In this document: positions 32,512 to 44,641 of the stretch, piece by piece
How positions within the stretch are numbered: position 1 is the stretch's first letter
Layout of the letters: each line of letters begins with the position of its first letter
NCBI RefSeq assembly: GCF_025698545.1
Contig: NC_068570.1
Coordinates: 1 to 64,000, forward strand
Direction of reading: 5' to 3'
Source: Gossypium raimondii
Lineage: Eukaryota > Streptophyta > Magnoliopsida > Malvales > Malvaceae
DNA length: 64,000 bases
Position numbers and translations under genes: made by a program
The notes under the pieces: generated by a model
Database searches by the model: none
Told to the model about the DNA's origin: nothing
What the model saw: only the letters and a program-made list of their open reading frames with translations

Positions 32512-35500
32512 ATGGCGGGAGGAGCAAGCCCCGGTGCGAGAGAGCTTGATCAGACGCCCACCTGGGCTGTGGCTCTTGTTGTGGCTGTCATCATTATGAT
32601 TTCAATAGCTCTGGAAAAGGTTCTTCATTCAGTTGGGGAGGTATATAATCTCATTTTTCTCCTTTTCTTTGCTTTTGTTTTATTCATACAGTTCTTTTTT
32701 TCTTTAATTAGAAAAGGTTGTATATCATATGAGATTTCATTATTGCAGCTATTTGAACATAAAAAAAAGGAGGCTTTATATGAGGCTCTTCAAAAAGTTA
32801 AAGGCGGTAAAATCACCCTGATCGACATATTTTTACAACATTTCTTCTCAAAACTCACAATTGATTTCTACATGGCAGCTTCTGCTACAGCGTTATTATT
32901 AATATTCTCGTCCATGATAAATATACTAGTTGTTTTATAAATTTTTCTTTGGTTGCAGAACTTATGGTTTTGGGATTTATTTCTCTGCTTCTGACATTCG
33001 GGCAGAGCTATATCTCCAAAATCTGTATTCCAGAGAGGCTTGCGGATACAATGTTATTTTGCCCCAGAAAACATCGCCATTCCCATCACGATCATCAAGA
33101 AAGCGGTGGTGGACATCATCGGAGACTGTTTTCATATGATGATGACGATGACGATGATGTGCGTAGATTTTTAGGAGGTGATGGTGGCGGTCCAGCGTGC
33201 AAGCTTGTAAGTATTTACATCTTGAATGATATTTAATGCTTACTTATAAGACCTATGCATTATTGTTGGATGATCACAAATTATATACATTTTCTTGGAA
33301 TTTCATTTCTCAACATCAACTAAAATACAACAAAATAACAAAAAGGACTTCGTGACCAAAGCAGTTATAAATGATGTTATTATTGTAGGGGCACGTGCCA
33401 CTTATATCTGTGCATGGATTACATCAGTTGCACATTTTCATCTTCTTTTTGGCAGTTTTTCATGTGGCATATGGTGCCACGACAATGATGCTGGGAAGAT
33501 TAAAGGTGGCTGTATATCCTTCAGTTTCTTAACCCCATTCATTTATGATAGATGGAGTATACGTGTGTTCATGAATCTCTTACCATATGCATTGCAGACA
33601 CGAGGCTGGAAGGAGTGGGAGCGGGAGTGTGTCAATAGTGTTACTGAACTCAACAGTATAACATCGCTTAATCACCAGTTTCTTAATGATTAAGTTGCAG
33701 TTTTAATTTCTTCACATGCTCACTAATTTGGCTACTTGCTTGCTAATTCAGATCCTTCAAGATTTAGGCTCACTCATGAGACATCATTTGTAAGAGACCA
33801 CACCAGAGGAGCTTGGACAAAAACAAAATTCTCCTTTTATTTTGTAAGGATTAATATATGTTTTCAACTCTTCATTTTTTTTTAAATAAAAAAATGCTGC
33901 TGTCAGTAAAATTATTGGAGTGAAATTTCTTCATGAATAGAATAAAATTCTAAATTATCTTCAACATTATTATATAATTATTTATTTGATAAAGTATAAT
34001 ATTGAGTGTCAAAGCAGTAGTAATTGTATTTTGGTTTTCTAATAATCTGGTGCCAATACCACTCCTTTATTACTATCAAAATGATTCTTCCCACGGCCAA
34101 GGATGAGAGGTTACTTATTATGTACGAACTTGAGACTAGATTAAAGCCAAGCTTTCTGGCTGTAACTACACTTATTCAAAGGAATGAAAGAACTTTTTTC
34201 AGGTATGCATGTGGCGACAATTCTTCAGGTCTGTTCGCAAGGCCGATTATTGTACAATGCGTCACGGATTCGTCAGTGTGAGTTTCCTCTCTGGAACATC
34301 TTCTGTTATTTATTTCCGTCATCTGCAGTAGCAATTACAGTAACTCAATTATTTCCTTCAGGTTCATTTAACACCTGGAAGTAAGTTTGACTTTCAAAAA
34401 TATATCAAAAAATCATTAGAGGATGACTTCAAGGTGGTCGTCGGAATTACGTGAGTTTTTTTTTTTTTTGGGGGATTTTTGTTCAATTAGCAATTCTGGA
34501 TCTTCTACTAATAATACCCGTGGTGCCTGCAGTCCGGCATTGTGGGCTTCAGCAGTCATCTTTCTCCTTATGGATGTCCATGGTTAATTCCTTTCTATTA
34601 CCTTGTCTTTTTCCCCTAGTTATTTGTGTTATTCCTCTTATTCTAATATATATACACATATATTCTTGTTTTATTCTTTCAGGCTGGTATGTTATGTCTT
34701 TCATATCCATGATTCCTTTAGTGGTAAGATATTGTCCAGGAAAACTCAATTCCCATATGATTATCTGATTTATGTTCTATGTTATATGTAAATGATTAAC
34801 CATTCAACCTTTTTTAAAAGGTAACTTTAGCAGTTGGAACCAAGCTTCAAGCTATTATAGCACGAATGGCACTTGAAATAGTAGAAAAACACGCTGTTAT
34901 ACAAGGGATGCCTCTCGTGCAAGTCTCTGACCAGCATTTTTGGTTTGCTTGGCCTCCGTTAGTCCTTCATCTTATCCACTTTGTGTTGTTTCAGGTATTT
35001 TACGGCCCTCTTCATCCAAACAAGAACAAACTATCATATCATGATGGTTTTCTCCACCGTTGAATATTAATTATCAATGTTTATATTCTGACATTCTTTA
35101 CTATATGTTTCATCTCCAGAATGCATTCGAGATCACATATTTCTTTTGGATATGGGTAATGTTTTTGTTCTCTTTACCTTCTTCATATTTCAATAATGAC
35201 TAGAAGAAGTAGAATGTTTCTAATTAATGATTCCACCTAATGCAGTACGAGTTCGGCCTAAGGTCATGCTTTCATCAGGATTTTACACTTATTACTATAA
35301 GAGTTTGTCTTGGGTAAGTCTTGCTTGTCTCTGAAAATAAACATTGGGTGGGTTGATTCATAGGATTGGGTTATGAAAGGGTTTTGGCAGGCACTTTCTC
35401 CATATCATATGTGTATATTGTTGCACTTGCACATGATGATCGATGGTGAATGTTTGACAGGGTAGTAGTCCAGTTCATTTGCAGCTACATCACACTTCCA

Positions 35501-35910
35501 CTCTATGCGCTTGTTACTCAGGTAAACCCTCCAATCCATAGTAGTAGACTGGAGCTCCAAGACAAGTTGTGGATATATGGACTAATTAGCCATCCATAAC
35601 AACAACCAGCCAGTCCTAACTACTGACTCGCTGCTTGTGCATGATTAATTTTCAGATGGGATCAACCATGAAGAGGTCAATCTTTGATGAACAAACTTCC
35701 AAAGCCCTAAAGCAGTGGCATAAGAAGGCTGCCCAGAAGAAAGCTGAAGCCCCTCCTCGTTCAAAAATACCGGGGGGTGATTCCTCTGACAATACTGGAA
35801 GACATGATGGTGATTCCGATCATCAGGATGTCACCGTTGAAGCGCAGCCTAATCGGACCCAAAGCAACAACAATAACAACGATAATGTTGACCTTCTAAC
35901 TGGACCATGA
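32512..35910 (+). CDS. MLO-family seven-transmembrane protein
   Basis: Fifteen exons join in frame to a 516-residue protein: 32512-32640, 32749-32806, 32959-33206, 33389-33505, 33598-33655, 33752-33843, 34203-34277, 34362-34450, 34533-34582, 34683-34723, 34821-34994, 35120-35155, 35246-35313, 35461-35521, 35656-35910. It starts [20 protein letters not shown] and has the family marks KVPLISVxGLHQLH-like (exon 4), [15 protein letters not shown]-like, [42 protein letters not shown] and [17 protein letters not shown] proteins are plasma-membrane proteins with seven helices, an extracellular N terminus and a cytosolic calmodulin-binding C terminus; some members govern powdery-mildew susceptibility, others root or pollen-tube signalling. 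The tail [16 protein letters not shown] fits the calmodulin site. The C terminus is short and N/D-rich. Exon 5 needs a weak donor (GTATAA at 33656). Which MLO clade it belongs to is not decided. Confidence 0.95.
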
Positions 35911-37007
35911 TCATGATGTGAAACACAACAGGGGCCTCATATAGGAACTCGATTTTAAGCAAGGAATTTTAATACTCGACAAGCTTTAGGCCACAACAAC
36001 TACCTCCTAGATTAGAGATGGATGCGATGCAACTCAAACTGCCTTTTTTTTTTCTTTAATTCAATTAATTGATTAATTTGATTGTAACTACTGTAACTAA
36101 TGGGTGCGTGCAGCTAGCTTGTTCTAATGTCATACCCTTCATCGTTTCTACATGTAATATTGTTATGCAACTCAATTAATTACTTTCTCAAAACAAAACT
36201 CAATTAATTACTTGTAATTATGAAATTTTATAATTATTTTAAGCGTCATTTTTCAATTTTCATCTCTGTGTATATAATAACTTATTGAAAATTTGCATTT
36301 TATTTTAAATGCCTTTGATAATAATTATTAAATTTTAATTAATACATTATAATCTAATTATTATATTATTTTTCTCAAAACTATTCAAAATAATATAAAA
36401 TCTTATATTTATAAAATTAAAATTAAAGATAAATTTTAATGTTATTAAATAATATAATTTAATACTCATTAGTGTTGAAGTTTGTTAAGTACTGATTCTC
36501 TTGGATCACTAAAAATGACACTAAAAATGACACAATCTATGTACTTAATCTTCAAATGTTTCAAAAATCAAGTGGCGTGAATCCGTTGAAATTAACACCA
36601 AACGAATATCAGCATCCATGAAGTATACTCCAAATAAATAAAATACCATATTTTGAAAAAAAAAAACCTAAAAATATATTTTATATTGTTGAACTGTTAC
36701 AATATTCCAATAAAGAAAGCCCATTACAATCATTGATGTGCAAGAACAGGGCCGCATTTTAGTTTTACTCCGGAAAAGAGCAAAAGTCATCGAGGCCCCA
36801 TAGGAATCACAGATGGTAAGTGGCCCAAAGCTGATAGGGCGTACATACATAGCCTATATGGCTATAGGAATAAGATGTGTAAGTATAAAGATCATAGACA
36901 ACGTTGGTTAAATTCCCGTTTTGTAACGCTATTTACTGTAAGAGTCGAGTGCCACATTTCCCTGCAGAGATTTGGATCGATTTATTGCTTCAGCATCGGC
37001 TACAGCC
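35911..37007. other. Intergenic region, MLO 3' end to small TM gene
   Basis: The MLO 3' UTR is followed by A/T-rich sequence (36230-36470), then the promoter and leader of the gene at 37008. No other feature is seen. Confidence 0.6.
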
Positions 37008-37334
37008 ATGGCTTCGTCGGCACCACCAGAGTCGTCCTCCACCGCCCAAAATGCAAGGAAGCCGCTTGGATTTATGAAAAACGCAGTGAAATACAAACAC
37101 AACTTCATTCAGTTCTTCGCGATGACCGGGATTTTGCTTTTGAGCGTCCGATCTTTGGGCCAGAAGTACCGCATCCACGACCTCCAGGAGGATACAGCAG
37201 CTCTCAAGCAAGAGCAACAATCTCTTAATGATCGGATGAGCAACATAAAACGTGGCCTCCTCCACGAGGCCTCTCTCGAGCCCTCTGGACGCTTTGCCTC
37301 ACGGCTCCGCCTGCTCTTTGGTGACGATAATTAA
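37008..37334 (+). CDS. Small single-pass membrane protein with coiled coil
   Basis: Single-exon 108-residue protein. The ATG at 37008 is in good plant context (GCCATGGCTTCG), and an in-frame upstream non-ATG extension is ignored. Order: Ser/Pro-rich N terminus (1-20), a basic stretch with FMKNAVKYKHNF, one hydrophobic helix FIQFFAMTGILLLSV (about 34-48), then a heptad-rich segment (IHDLQEDTAALKQEQQSLND, about 58-77), and a tail ending LFGDDN. Similar short proteins are widespread in plants and annotated only as uncharacterised transmembrane proteins. An organelle membrane location is plausible but not shown. Intact and GC-richer than its surroundings. Confidence 0.8.
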   Translation: MASSAPPESSSTAQNARKPLGFMKNAVKYKHNFIQFFAMTGILLLSVRSLGQKYRIHDLQEDTAALKQEQQSLNDRMSNIKRGLLHEASLEPSGRFASRLRLLFGDDN

Positions 37335-39168
37335 ACTCTTCTAATCCCACTGTCTAGTATTTTCCTTGAAAATATCATATCTTTAGTATCTCCACCTTAC
37401 GTCAAGAGAATGCACTGAAATTTTAGGTTTTTAAATTTTGCACTTTTGCTCTTTGCGTAATAATATATATTTAGAATTTTCCTGAATCATTTCAAAGAAA
37501 GTAATCGTTCTTGAATTTGCGAAATGCTCTTTGCTTTCCTTATGTTTATGTTTCTGGTTGGGTTTATCTGAGAAAAGAATTTTGATTAAATTTCTGTTGA
37601 TTGGTGTTTCAGCTGGTCTCCTTGTTTGTAATCGAGTTTAGCACTTTAATTTGAAGTGTTTATTCATTGAGCTAAATAGAAATGATATTATGGTTTGTGT
37701 ATATTGCAGCGCGTTAATATCTATTGTTTATCCATTAAGTTGAATTGAAGAGTTATATAGTTGTGGCACATGAAATTTAATTTTGTTTCTGTAATATGCC
37801 ATGTTTTGCTCCCAATTATAAGCAAGGAGTAATGCATTTAAAGTTGCCATAGTTGAAAATTATGAGGTTTGGGAACATTTTCATTTCTTAATGTCAATAA
37901 AGCACTTCAAATGAACCTAGGATCATAGAGAAGTATCTGTTTGATCTACTGAGCAACTGCAACTGCATTGTTCTGTGTCATCGAGGAACTGCTCTCTCAT
38001 GGTTGCTTATGTTGAACAATTGTCTAAGCACATGTAAGATTCACACGTAGTTGAATTGGTTAACTCCATTGTGGAGGTTTTAGACTCATAGGTATCACTT
38101 GAATTTCTAGTGATCCTGTAGGCATCAATCCTGGCTGAAAATGGGCTTGAAAAGGATGTTCGGCTTATGATTGTTTCCTACGTCTTCTCTTGGTTACTGC
38201 CTCTTGTAGTTCTTATCCTGGTAACAGGTTTTATTGTTATTCCTGGGTAATAAAATTTCAAATATCAAAATAAAATGGCTTTGTCTTATAATCTGTTGTG
38301 CATCCTATGGCCATGGGAAGTCTCTTATTGGAGCTTCAAGCTGGGATGTGCGTACAATAACTTGTTAGATGTTCAACATAATAAAGAAATGCATTCTGTA
38401 TATGTTGATTATGATTGTAGAAAAAGGGGGATGAATTCATCTGTTGTGTACTAATGTAAGTAGTTATATTTTCTTAAAGAAAAAAAAATCCTAGGAAATA
38501 AGGAATTGTAATTACAAGAGATTTGTTATACGTCCTTAGTCACTACTTTTTTTTTTGCAATTACTCCGTGATGTTTATACTTTTAATGTTTTTGTGCCCT
38601 ACACTAAGCTAAGGAATTGTAATTACAAGAGATTGTTATACTACCTTAGTCATTACAATATTTTTTTATACAATTACTCCGTGATGATCAAACATATCTT
38701 TACATTTAGCTTCGACCATTTAAATTTCAATTCGTGGGCTTGCACAAAATCCATGAATCTTACTATATGTGTGGTTCATTCTAATAAAATAGAGCAAGAA
38801 CGAAATAATTATGGTTAATGTAGTAATTGAGAGGTAATAAAATATTATGTTGTTTAATTGATTGAATGGAATGAACAAATAATATTATTACTTACATAAA
38901 ATAATATAGGTTAAGAATAAACAAATGTTAACAAATTTAACCTTAAATTAGAAGTAATTATTGTTTATATGATTAATTAATATCTTGCTACTTTTTAAAT
39001 GCATTATATAACTTACTAATTATTTTTATAATCATAATACAATTGTTATTAAAATAATATTTACAAATATTTTTAATAGTTAATATTTAACACTTAAAAG
39101 TATCAAGTACATATTATAATATAAATAAAATATCATTTGCCTTGTTTATTATTAAGAAGGTACATAAA
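37335..39168. other. Intergenic region with a short direct repeat
   Basis: About 1.8 kb without a gene. Two related ~75-bp blocks (about 38500-38575 and 38613-38688) share GGAATTGTAATTACAAGAGA and CAATTACTCCGTGATG, probably a small transposon fragment. The end nearest 39168 is very A/T-rich and forms the AMY2 3' flank. Confidence 0.6.
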
Positions 39169-42100
39169 TCATTGCTTTTTTTGCCAAATTGCGTATCTTT
39201 GTCCGCTCGTTGCTAGTGTCCACTCTCTGTCTGAAGGAGACCATGAACCATCCCCAATCTTTATGCATATTTTGTCTCCAATAACTGCGGAATAGAGGTT
39301 GTCTTTGGCCTCTAGAATCCTGACAGACGACCGGCTGTGAATTTCTCCACTCCTGCGTATCTCCATCTGGACACAAGATTCAGAAGCCTTATTTTCTTGG
39401 AAAACCAAACTAACACGTACATACGTACGTACATGGAAATGGTTACGTAGCATACCAATTTAACAATTTGTTCGTGCCCGGAATCATCCCCATCATAAAA
39501 GTGATCATAGAACACTGTGGGCGTTCCTGGATGTGTAAGTATATATGCATAACCCTGCAGGAAAACATGGAACCATAATAACTCAAAACAAATACCACAC
39601 CAAGAAACACATGTTTTCAACAGCTTTCAGGGCAAAGAATGAGACTTGAAACATTACTTTTTGTAATAAAATTAATACTCATAAAACTTTGAAAAGGTTA
39701 ATGGAATAAATTTTAAAAAAAAGTCATCTGGAGCCCTTTGATAGAAAACTTTGATGCAAGTTATCTAGAGCTGTTGTAAATCTGCAACCAATAGCATCTC
39801 GTACCTCCATAATATGATTCGAGGGGAAAGGCCAATGAGCCTGCAAGAATTAAACAATTGGCAGGGTCAGTAGATTCCAGATGAATTGCAAACAAATTTA
39901 TAGAATTGGGCAAATGCATCTTACTAAAAATGTTCAGCGGAATACATCCTACAATACAATTCAGGTTTACCGCTCCTAGGAGTGACCCTCAACTCTTTAT
40001 ACTTAAAAGGCAAATCAAAATGTCCCTTTAATACTAAGTTTCTAACAACTTCCAATCTATTTAGACAAAAGCATATCAAGAGAATATACATGGTTTCTGT
40101 TACTTGGGTGATTTTAAATTGGAAGGACTTCATTTAATGGCATTTGAAATAGACTGTAGTACAGCCCTGCCAAAAGCAAACACGAAAAAGTGGGATCCCA
40201 AAATAAAGACCCAAGAGTATCAGTATACAAAAGCTGCAAGTCATAAGCAGGAATTACTACTTGCTCCTATGTGACCTTCACAGCCATCAAAGTCAACAGT
40301 TGCGATAAATTAAGAATTTCTCTAGTACCTGGGTTGAGCCTGTGTCATGGTTATCGATAAATGTGACAGCCCTAGAAGGCCACCACCCCATTACACCTGG
40401 AGGCTTCCCTTGAGGGTCACGCAAGCGCCAGAACTGCCCCTTCACAGCTTCCTGCATTGTTACAACCAAGTAAATATCAAAAGAAATTGAAAGAAAAAAA
40501 ATCCCATTTCATATGGAATCAAAAAGTAACATTACATAGTGGCAGGTCTTTAACAGGGGAGAAGGTCAAGAAGAAATCTAAGCAAAGATGAAAGAGTGCC
40601 TTTTTAAGACGCTGGAATTATGATAATCAGAATATGGTGCTACACTAGACAAAAATGCCATTCCCATTCTCTTGGTAAGTGGTAGAATAATTTCTGGACT
40701 ATACCTGAAGAATCCCCTTGGTTGTGAAGTCAAATGCACTTGAAAGCTGCCCCGTGGCATCAATCCAATTAATGATCCTCTGTCTATGGCTATCTACAGT
40801 AGAGGTTGTAAATATATTGTAAAAACATGGACATGATAGAATACTTAACCAGTCAGCTCATAAACATATTGATCTCTGTATCAATGAAAAAGAAGCTAGA
40901 TTCTTTTATGAATGATCGATCACAAGCACGAAAAACAGATTAAGCACATTACCTTGGTTGTATTCTAATACAGATCCACTGTAGTTGCAAGAATCCCAAT
41001 ACTCCCCAACAGAAAATATAGGCTTTGCTGCTTCAATGTATTCTTTGACATATTTTGCTGAATAACTGAAGCAAACATTATAGCAACATGCACAATGAGA
41101 TGGAAAGCAGATCATTTAGAGAAAACAATAATGTACAAGAAAAGTATTGTTATTACCCCCTTGCAAAATCAAAGCGAAAATCTTGAAAACCAACACAAAG
41201 TAACCACTGCAGCCACCCTATGATGTCCTTCCGAACAAAATGTTGGCTATGATCAATATTCGGAACCCCATGGAAGTTGTCTCCAGTGCTTTGATTACCC
41301 TGAACATATATGAAGGTTAGAAACTACCTTACGGTACAGTCTATATCCACATTGCATAAGGAAATATCATTTAAGGCCATGTAATATAAAACATCAAAGA
41401 ATGACTGCTATGAATATCCTTACTAATCCACCAGTGCAAGATGTGACAGCATGCTCATCCCATGCTAGTGGAATTCCATCATAACGGTTATACAGTCCTC
41501 CATGTCCTTGAGTAGTTCCAATACGATGATTGATTACTATGTCCGCCATTGCTCTAACTTTGTACTCACTCAGTTTTTGGAGTAAAGCTTTCAATTGCTG
41601 CTCAGAGCCATATGAAGAACTGAGTAAATATAGGTTCTGGGGAAGGTACCCTGTAATAAGACGAGGAAAACAGATGCAAATATATACATCATGGTGAGGC
41701 ATGCACTTATCTGCTAAGAAACTAGCTCATGCTTTGAAGAAAATTTCTCTCTAACCATCCGGTGAAAAAGAATTAATTGCTGGTGGCAACCATACAGATG
41801 TAAACCCAGATTTTGCAATGTCAGGAACTTTCTTTTCTAAGTTTTCCCACCAGTCATATTTATGGGACTCCCAGTTAAAACCCTGTCGAAAAATTTAAGC
41901 AACTTTTAAAATAGCTTTAGCCGTCAAACCTGAGTTCACTATGAAGAATTTTATTCTTCTATTTCACATACTACCGAGACAACCTGTTCCAGATACATAA
42001 AGAGATCGGTTCATTTAGTATACGAGCAACATTGTCAATAACAAAGTCTCCAAATTCCTGTAAGAGAAAATGATCAACAATATAAATTTACCTGTAAAAG

Positions 42101-42757
42101 GATTTCCTTTCCCTTCCGCAACACAGCACCTAAAATTAAATCCCAAAGCACAATTAGAATCAATTTTCTCTTCTAACTGTTCCCCTTTACAACCCCTTTG
42201 TAAGAATGAACACATTTTAAGATATCCACCAATGATATGATTGTAGTAGATAAACCCTCATAGTCCCTAACTGATATACCTTTAAAAGGTTGAGCATACT
42301 TTGTTAAATTTAGTTGAAATTGCTTTCCTTAAATTGTCTCTTATCAAAGTCAAGAAGCATAACAAACCGAAGAAGCAAATTTTATTATAGTATTGGATAC
42401 CTTCAGTTTATTATTAGTTTTGCTCTCTTATATACAATAAACAAAAATAAAGAAACCTAATGAATTCGAGCTCTAAGTATCCATATCCTGGAACTTCAAA
42501 GTCCAAACAATCATTTCAGGGCAGGACAACCAGATAAATTAAAGAAAAAGCAACACATACGCAAAGGAAGATAACAGCATACCAAGATCAGTGCTTTCCT
42601 CAACAGTCTGCAGTTCAATATAACGTGACATCAGAGGAAAGGATATACAATAGCCTTAAGTTAAACTAGAATAACTAACTAAAAGGGGAAAAGAATGCCA
42701 TCTTGAAATCTAACAGAGCAAGAATTGGAGGAAGACTACGTTGTTCAAGTTATCCAT
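39169..42757 (-). CDS. AMY2: Alpha-amylase, AMY2 type (GH13)
   Basis: Twelve coding exons join in frame to 411 residues (Arabidopsis AMY2 is about the same length): 42740-42757, 42583-42607, 42092-42129, 41756-41882, 41424-41650, 41157-41299, 40953-41065, 40705-40793, 40329-40451, 39805-39840, 39456-39554, 39169-39366. It starts [20 protein letters not shown] and continues [22 protein letters not shown]13 motifs are present: ADIVINH (region I), [12 protein letters not shown] with the nucleophile Asp (region II), [11 protein letters not shown] with the acid Glu (region III) and FIDNHDTGS with the third acidic residue (region IV). The C-terminal beta domain ends [10 protein letters not shown]. 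There is no transit or signal peptide, which fits the cytosolic endo-amylase subfamily that cleaves alpha-1,4-glucan. A leader exon with donor near 42994 suggests a 5' UTR intron. Confidence 0.96.
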
Positions 42758-43080
42758 ATGGAGTCAAGTGGTTGCGGCCCAAATTTGAGGCTGGATCGTG
42801 GAAAATGAAGCACTGAAAAACCCTGCAAGTAATAGTATAGAAAGCTAATTCTTTCCTTATAATAGACACAAAGGGCAAGACTGTGAGTAATAGTATAGAA
42901 AGCTAATTCTTTCCTTAAAAATAGGTTGACGAGTAACAAGTTTGCAATTAATGCGGCAACGTAGAAAAGAAATTTAACAGGAAAGAGACTTACTAGAATT
43001 GAAGAGAAAGAGGATGGCAAGAAAAACTGAGGTCGCAATCCGATCGCGAACACCGTGGAATTGGAATGAGATTACGCTTT
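42758..43080 (-). promoter_or_regulatory. AMY2 5' leader with intron and internal repeat
   Basis: A mixed-composition leader (about 42995-43080) ends at a GTAAGT donor on the minus strand. The following ~230 bases to the start codon look intronic. A 32-bp direct repeat lies inside (42828-42859 and 42886-42917, identical by eye). Confidence 0.55.
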
Positions 43081-43456
43081 AAGGAGAAAGGAAAAGGAAA
43101 ATACTCCGAATTTGGCACGAAGAAAAAAGCTTTCTAGAATGTTAAGAAATCGCTATGTGTTTGAAAATATATAATATTTGGATGGCTGAGATGTGCTCCC
43201 ACCAAGAAACGACAGTTAACGGTTATGATTGGAGTAAGCTAGCTTAAGCATTAAGTAGAGGCCTGGGCCAATATCTAGGCTCTAAATCAATTGGTTCATC
43301 GAGAGCTTTCATGGCCCGGCTAGCCCAAGGCGAGCTTTTGACGTTTGCTAAAACGGGCAAAAATAAAATTCCTTATCCAAGAGGAGATCGTATTCCCGGC
43401 CACCCATTAATAGCATTATTAGCAGAATTTGTTTTCAGTTATATCCATCGGACAAG
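43081..43456. promoter_or_regulatory. Head-to-head promoter region of AMY2 and the F-box gene
   Basis: About 375 bases lie between the AMY2 leader and the ATG of the F-box gene and must hold both promoters. It contains GGCCTGGGCC and TAGCCCA words (site-II-like) near 43260-43330. Whether it works bidirectionally is inference from spacing. Confidence 0.5.
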
Positions 43457-44641
43457 ATGGGCGTTGACTGGACCAAACTGCCTCCAGAACTCTTGGTATC
43501 CATCTCAGAAAACCTAAAACTCTACTCCGATTACCTCAGTTTTCGGGCGGTGTGCCGCGGCTGGCGATCCTCAACCCCTAAAACCCCGTCCCATCTCCCT
43601 CCCCAGCTCCCCTGGCTCATGCTCCCTCCTTCCCAGTCCTACCAATCCCACCGCGCCTTCTACGACCTTTCTACCAACAAACTCCGGTTCCTCTCCCTCC
43701 CCGAATCCTCCAACCCTAATAAGCGCCACTGCGGCTCTTCCCACGGCTGGCTCGTTGTCCTCGATGAATCCCCTTCCATTCTCCTCCTAAACCCCCTCTC
43801 CCGCGCCAAGCTCCACCTCCCTTCTCTCTCCTCTTTCCCCAACGTCCACAGCTTTAATTACTCCCACGTCGGCAAGGAATATTCCCTCCGCTCCCCGTCT
43901 GGTGACCTTTACACTCGTAATTTGCGCCAAATGCGAGACTCCATTAAAAAAATTGTGCTTTCTGTCAATCCTTCCAAGGAGCTTCGTTTCGTGGCAATAG
44001 CGATTCTTAATCAAACCGGTGAGCTAGTTTACTGCAAAAACGGCGATGACTCTTGGCGCTTTATCCCAGGTGCACAATCCTATTCCGAGGATGTTATATA
44101 TTGTGAGGGATTATTTTATGCTGTCGACAAACACGGAGGAATTGCAATTTGTGATGTTCACGATGATTCGCCCAAGGTTTCGATTGTCCAAACGCGGACA
44201 CAATTGGACGGTGATATGCAATATTTGATCAATTCTGGAGATGAACTGTTACTCATTACCCGTCACCTTGATCTTGAATTCAGTTTCGAACCTCATCAGT
44301 CCTATTTGGTCTATAGGACTAAGCGCTTCGAGGTTTCTAGGCTTGTTTGGAGTGGACCGCATTGGGAAAGAGTGAAAAGTTTGTATGATAAGATGGTTTT
44401 TATAGGTGAAAATTCTTCTTTATCGTTGTCAGCTTCGGATTTTACAGGCTGCATGGGGAATTGCATATATTTCACAGATGATTACTCTGAAAGTAACTAT
44501 GATGGTTCTTTGGGGGAACATGATATTGGTATCTACAAGTTATGGGATGGGAGCATTGAGCCATTGCCGTGTTATCCTCGAAATTCTTTCTTTAGAATGG
44601 GTTGGCCTACACCACTTTGGGTTACACCTACTCCATGCTAA
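43457..44641 (+). CDS. F-box protein with DUF295 domain
   Basis: Intronless, 394 residues, starting MGVDWTKLPPELLVSISENL. Residues ~4-44 form an F-box (LPPELLVSI..LRAVCRGWR-type with FRAVCRGWRSS), which in SCF ubiquitin ligases contacts the SKP1/ASK adaptor. The remainder matches the plant DUF295 / SKIP23-like pattern: HGWLVVLDES, LLLNPLSRAKLHLP, DDSWRFIPG, YCEGLFYAVDKHGGIAICD, YLVYRTKRFEV, and near the C terminus GNCIYFTDDYSE and IGIYKLWDGSIEPL. The substrate is not predictable. The coding region is GC-rich at the 5' end and otherwise unremarkable. It is intact, and the ATG is the first in frame after the upstream leader. Confidence 0.92.
   Translation: MGVDWTKLPPELLVSISENLKLYSDYLSFRAVCRGWRSSTPKTPSHLPPQLPWLMLPPSQSYQSHRAFYDLSTNKLRFLSLPESSNPNKRHCGSSHGWLVVLDESPSILLLNPLSRAKLHLPSLSSFPNVHSFNYSHVGKEYSLRSPSGDLYTRNLRQMRDSIKKIVLSVNPSKELRFVAIAILNQTGELVYCKNGDDSWRFIPGAQSYSEDVIYCEGLFYAVDKHGGIAICDVHDDSPKVSIVQTRTQLDGDMQYLINSGDELLLITRHLDLEFSFEPHQSYLVYRTKRFEVSRLVWSGPHWERVKSLYDKMVFIGENSSLSLSASDFTGCMGNCIYFTDDYSESNYDGSLGEHDIGIYKLWDGSIEPLPCYPRNSFFRMGWPTPLWVTPTPC

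Noticed and set aside
33661-33693. Early stop after exon 5 as evidence that MLO is broken
   Set aside because: A GTATAA donor at 33656 joins in the right phase to DPSRF and restores a normal-length MLO, so the gene is probably intact.
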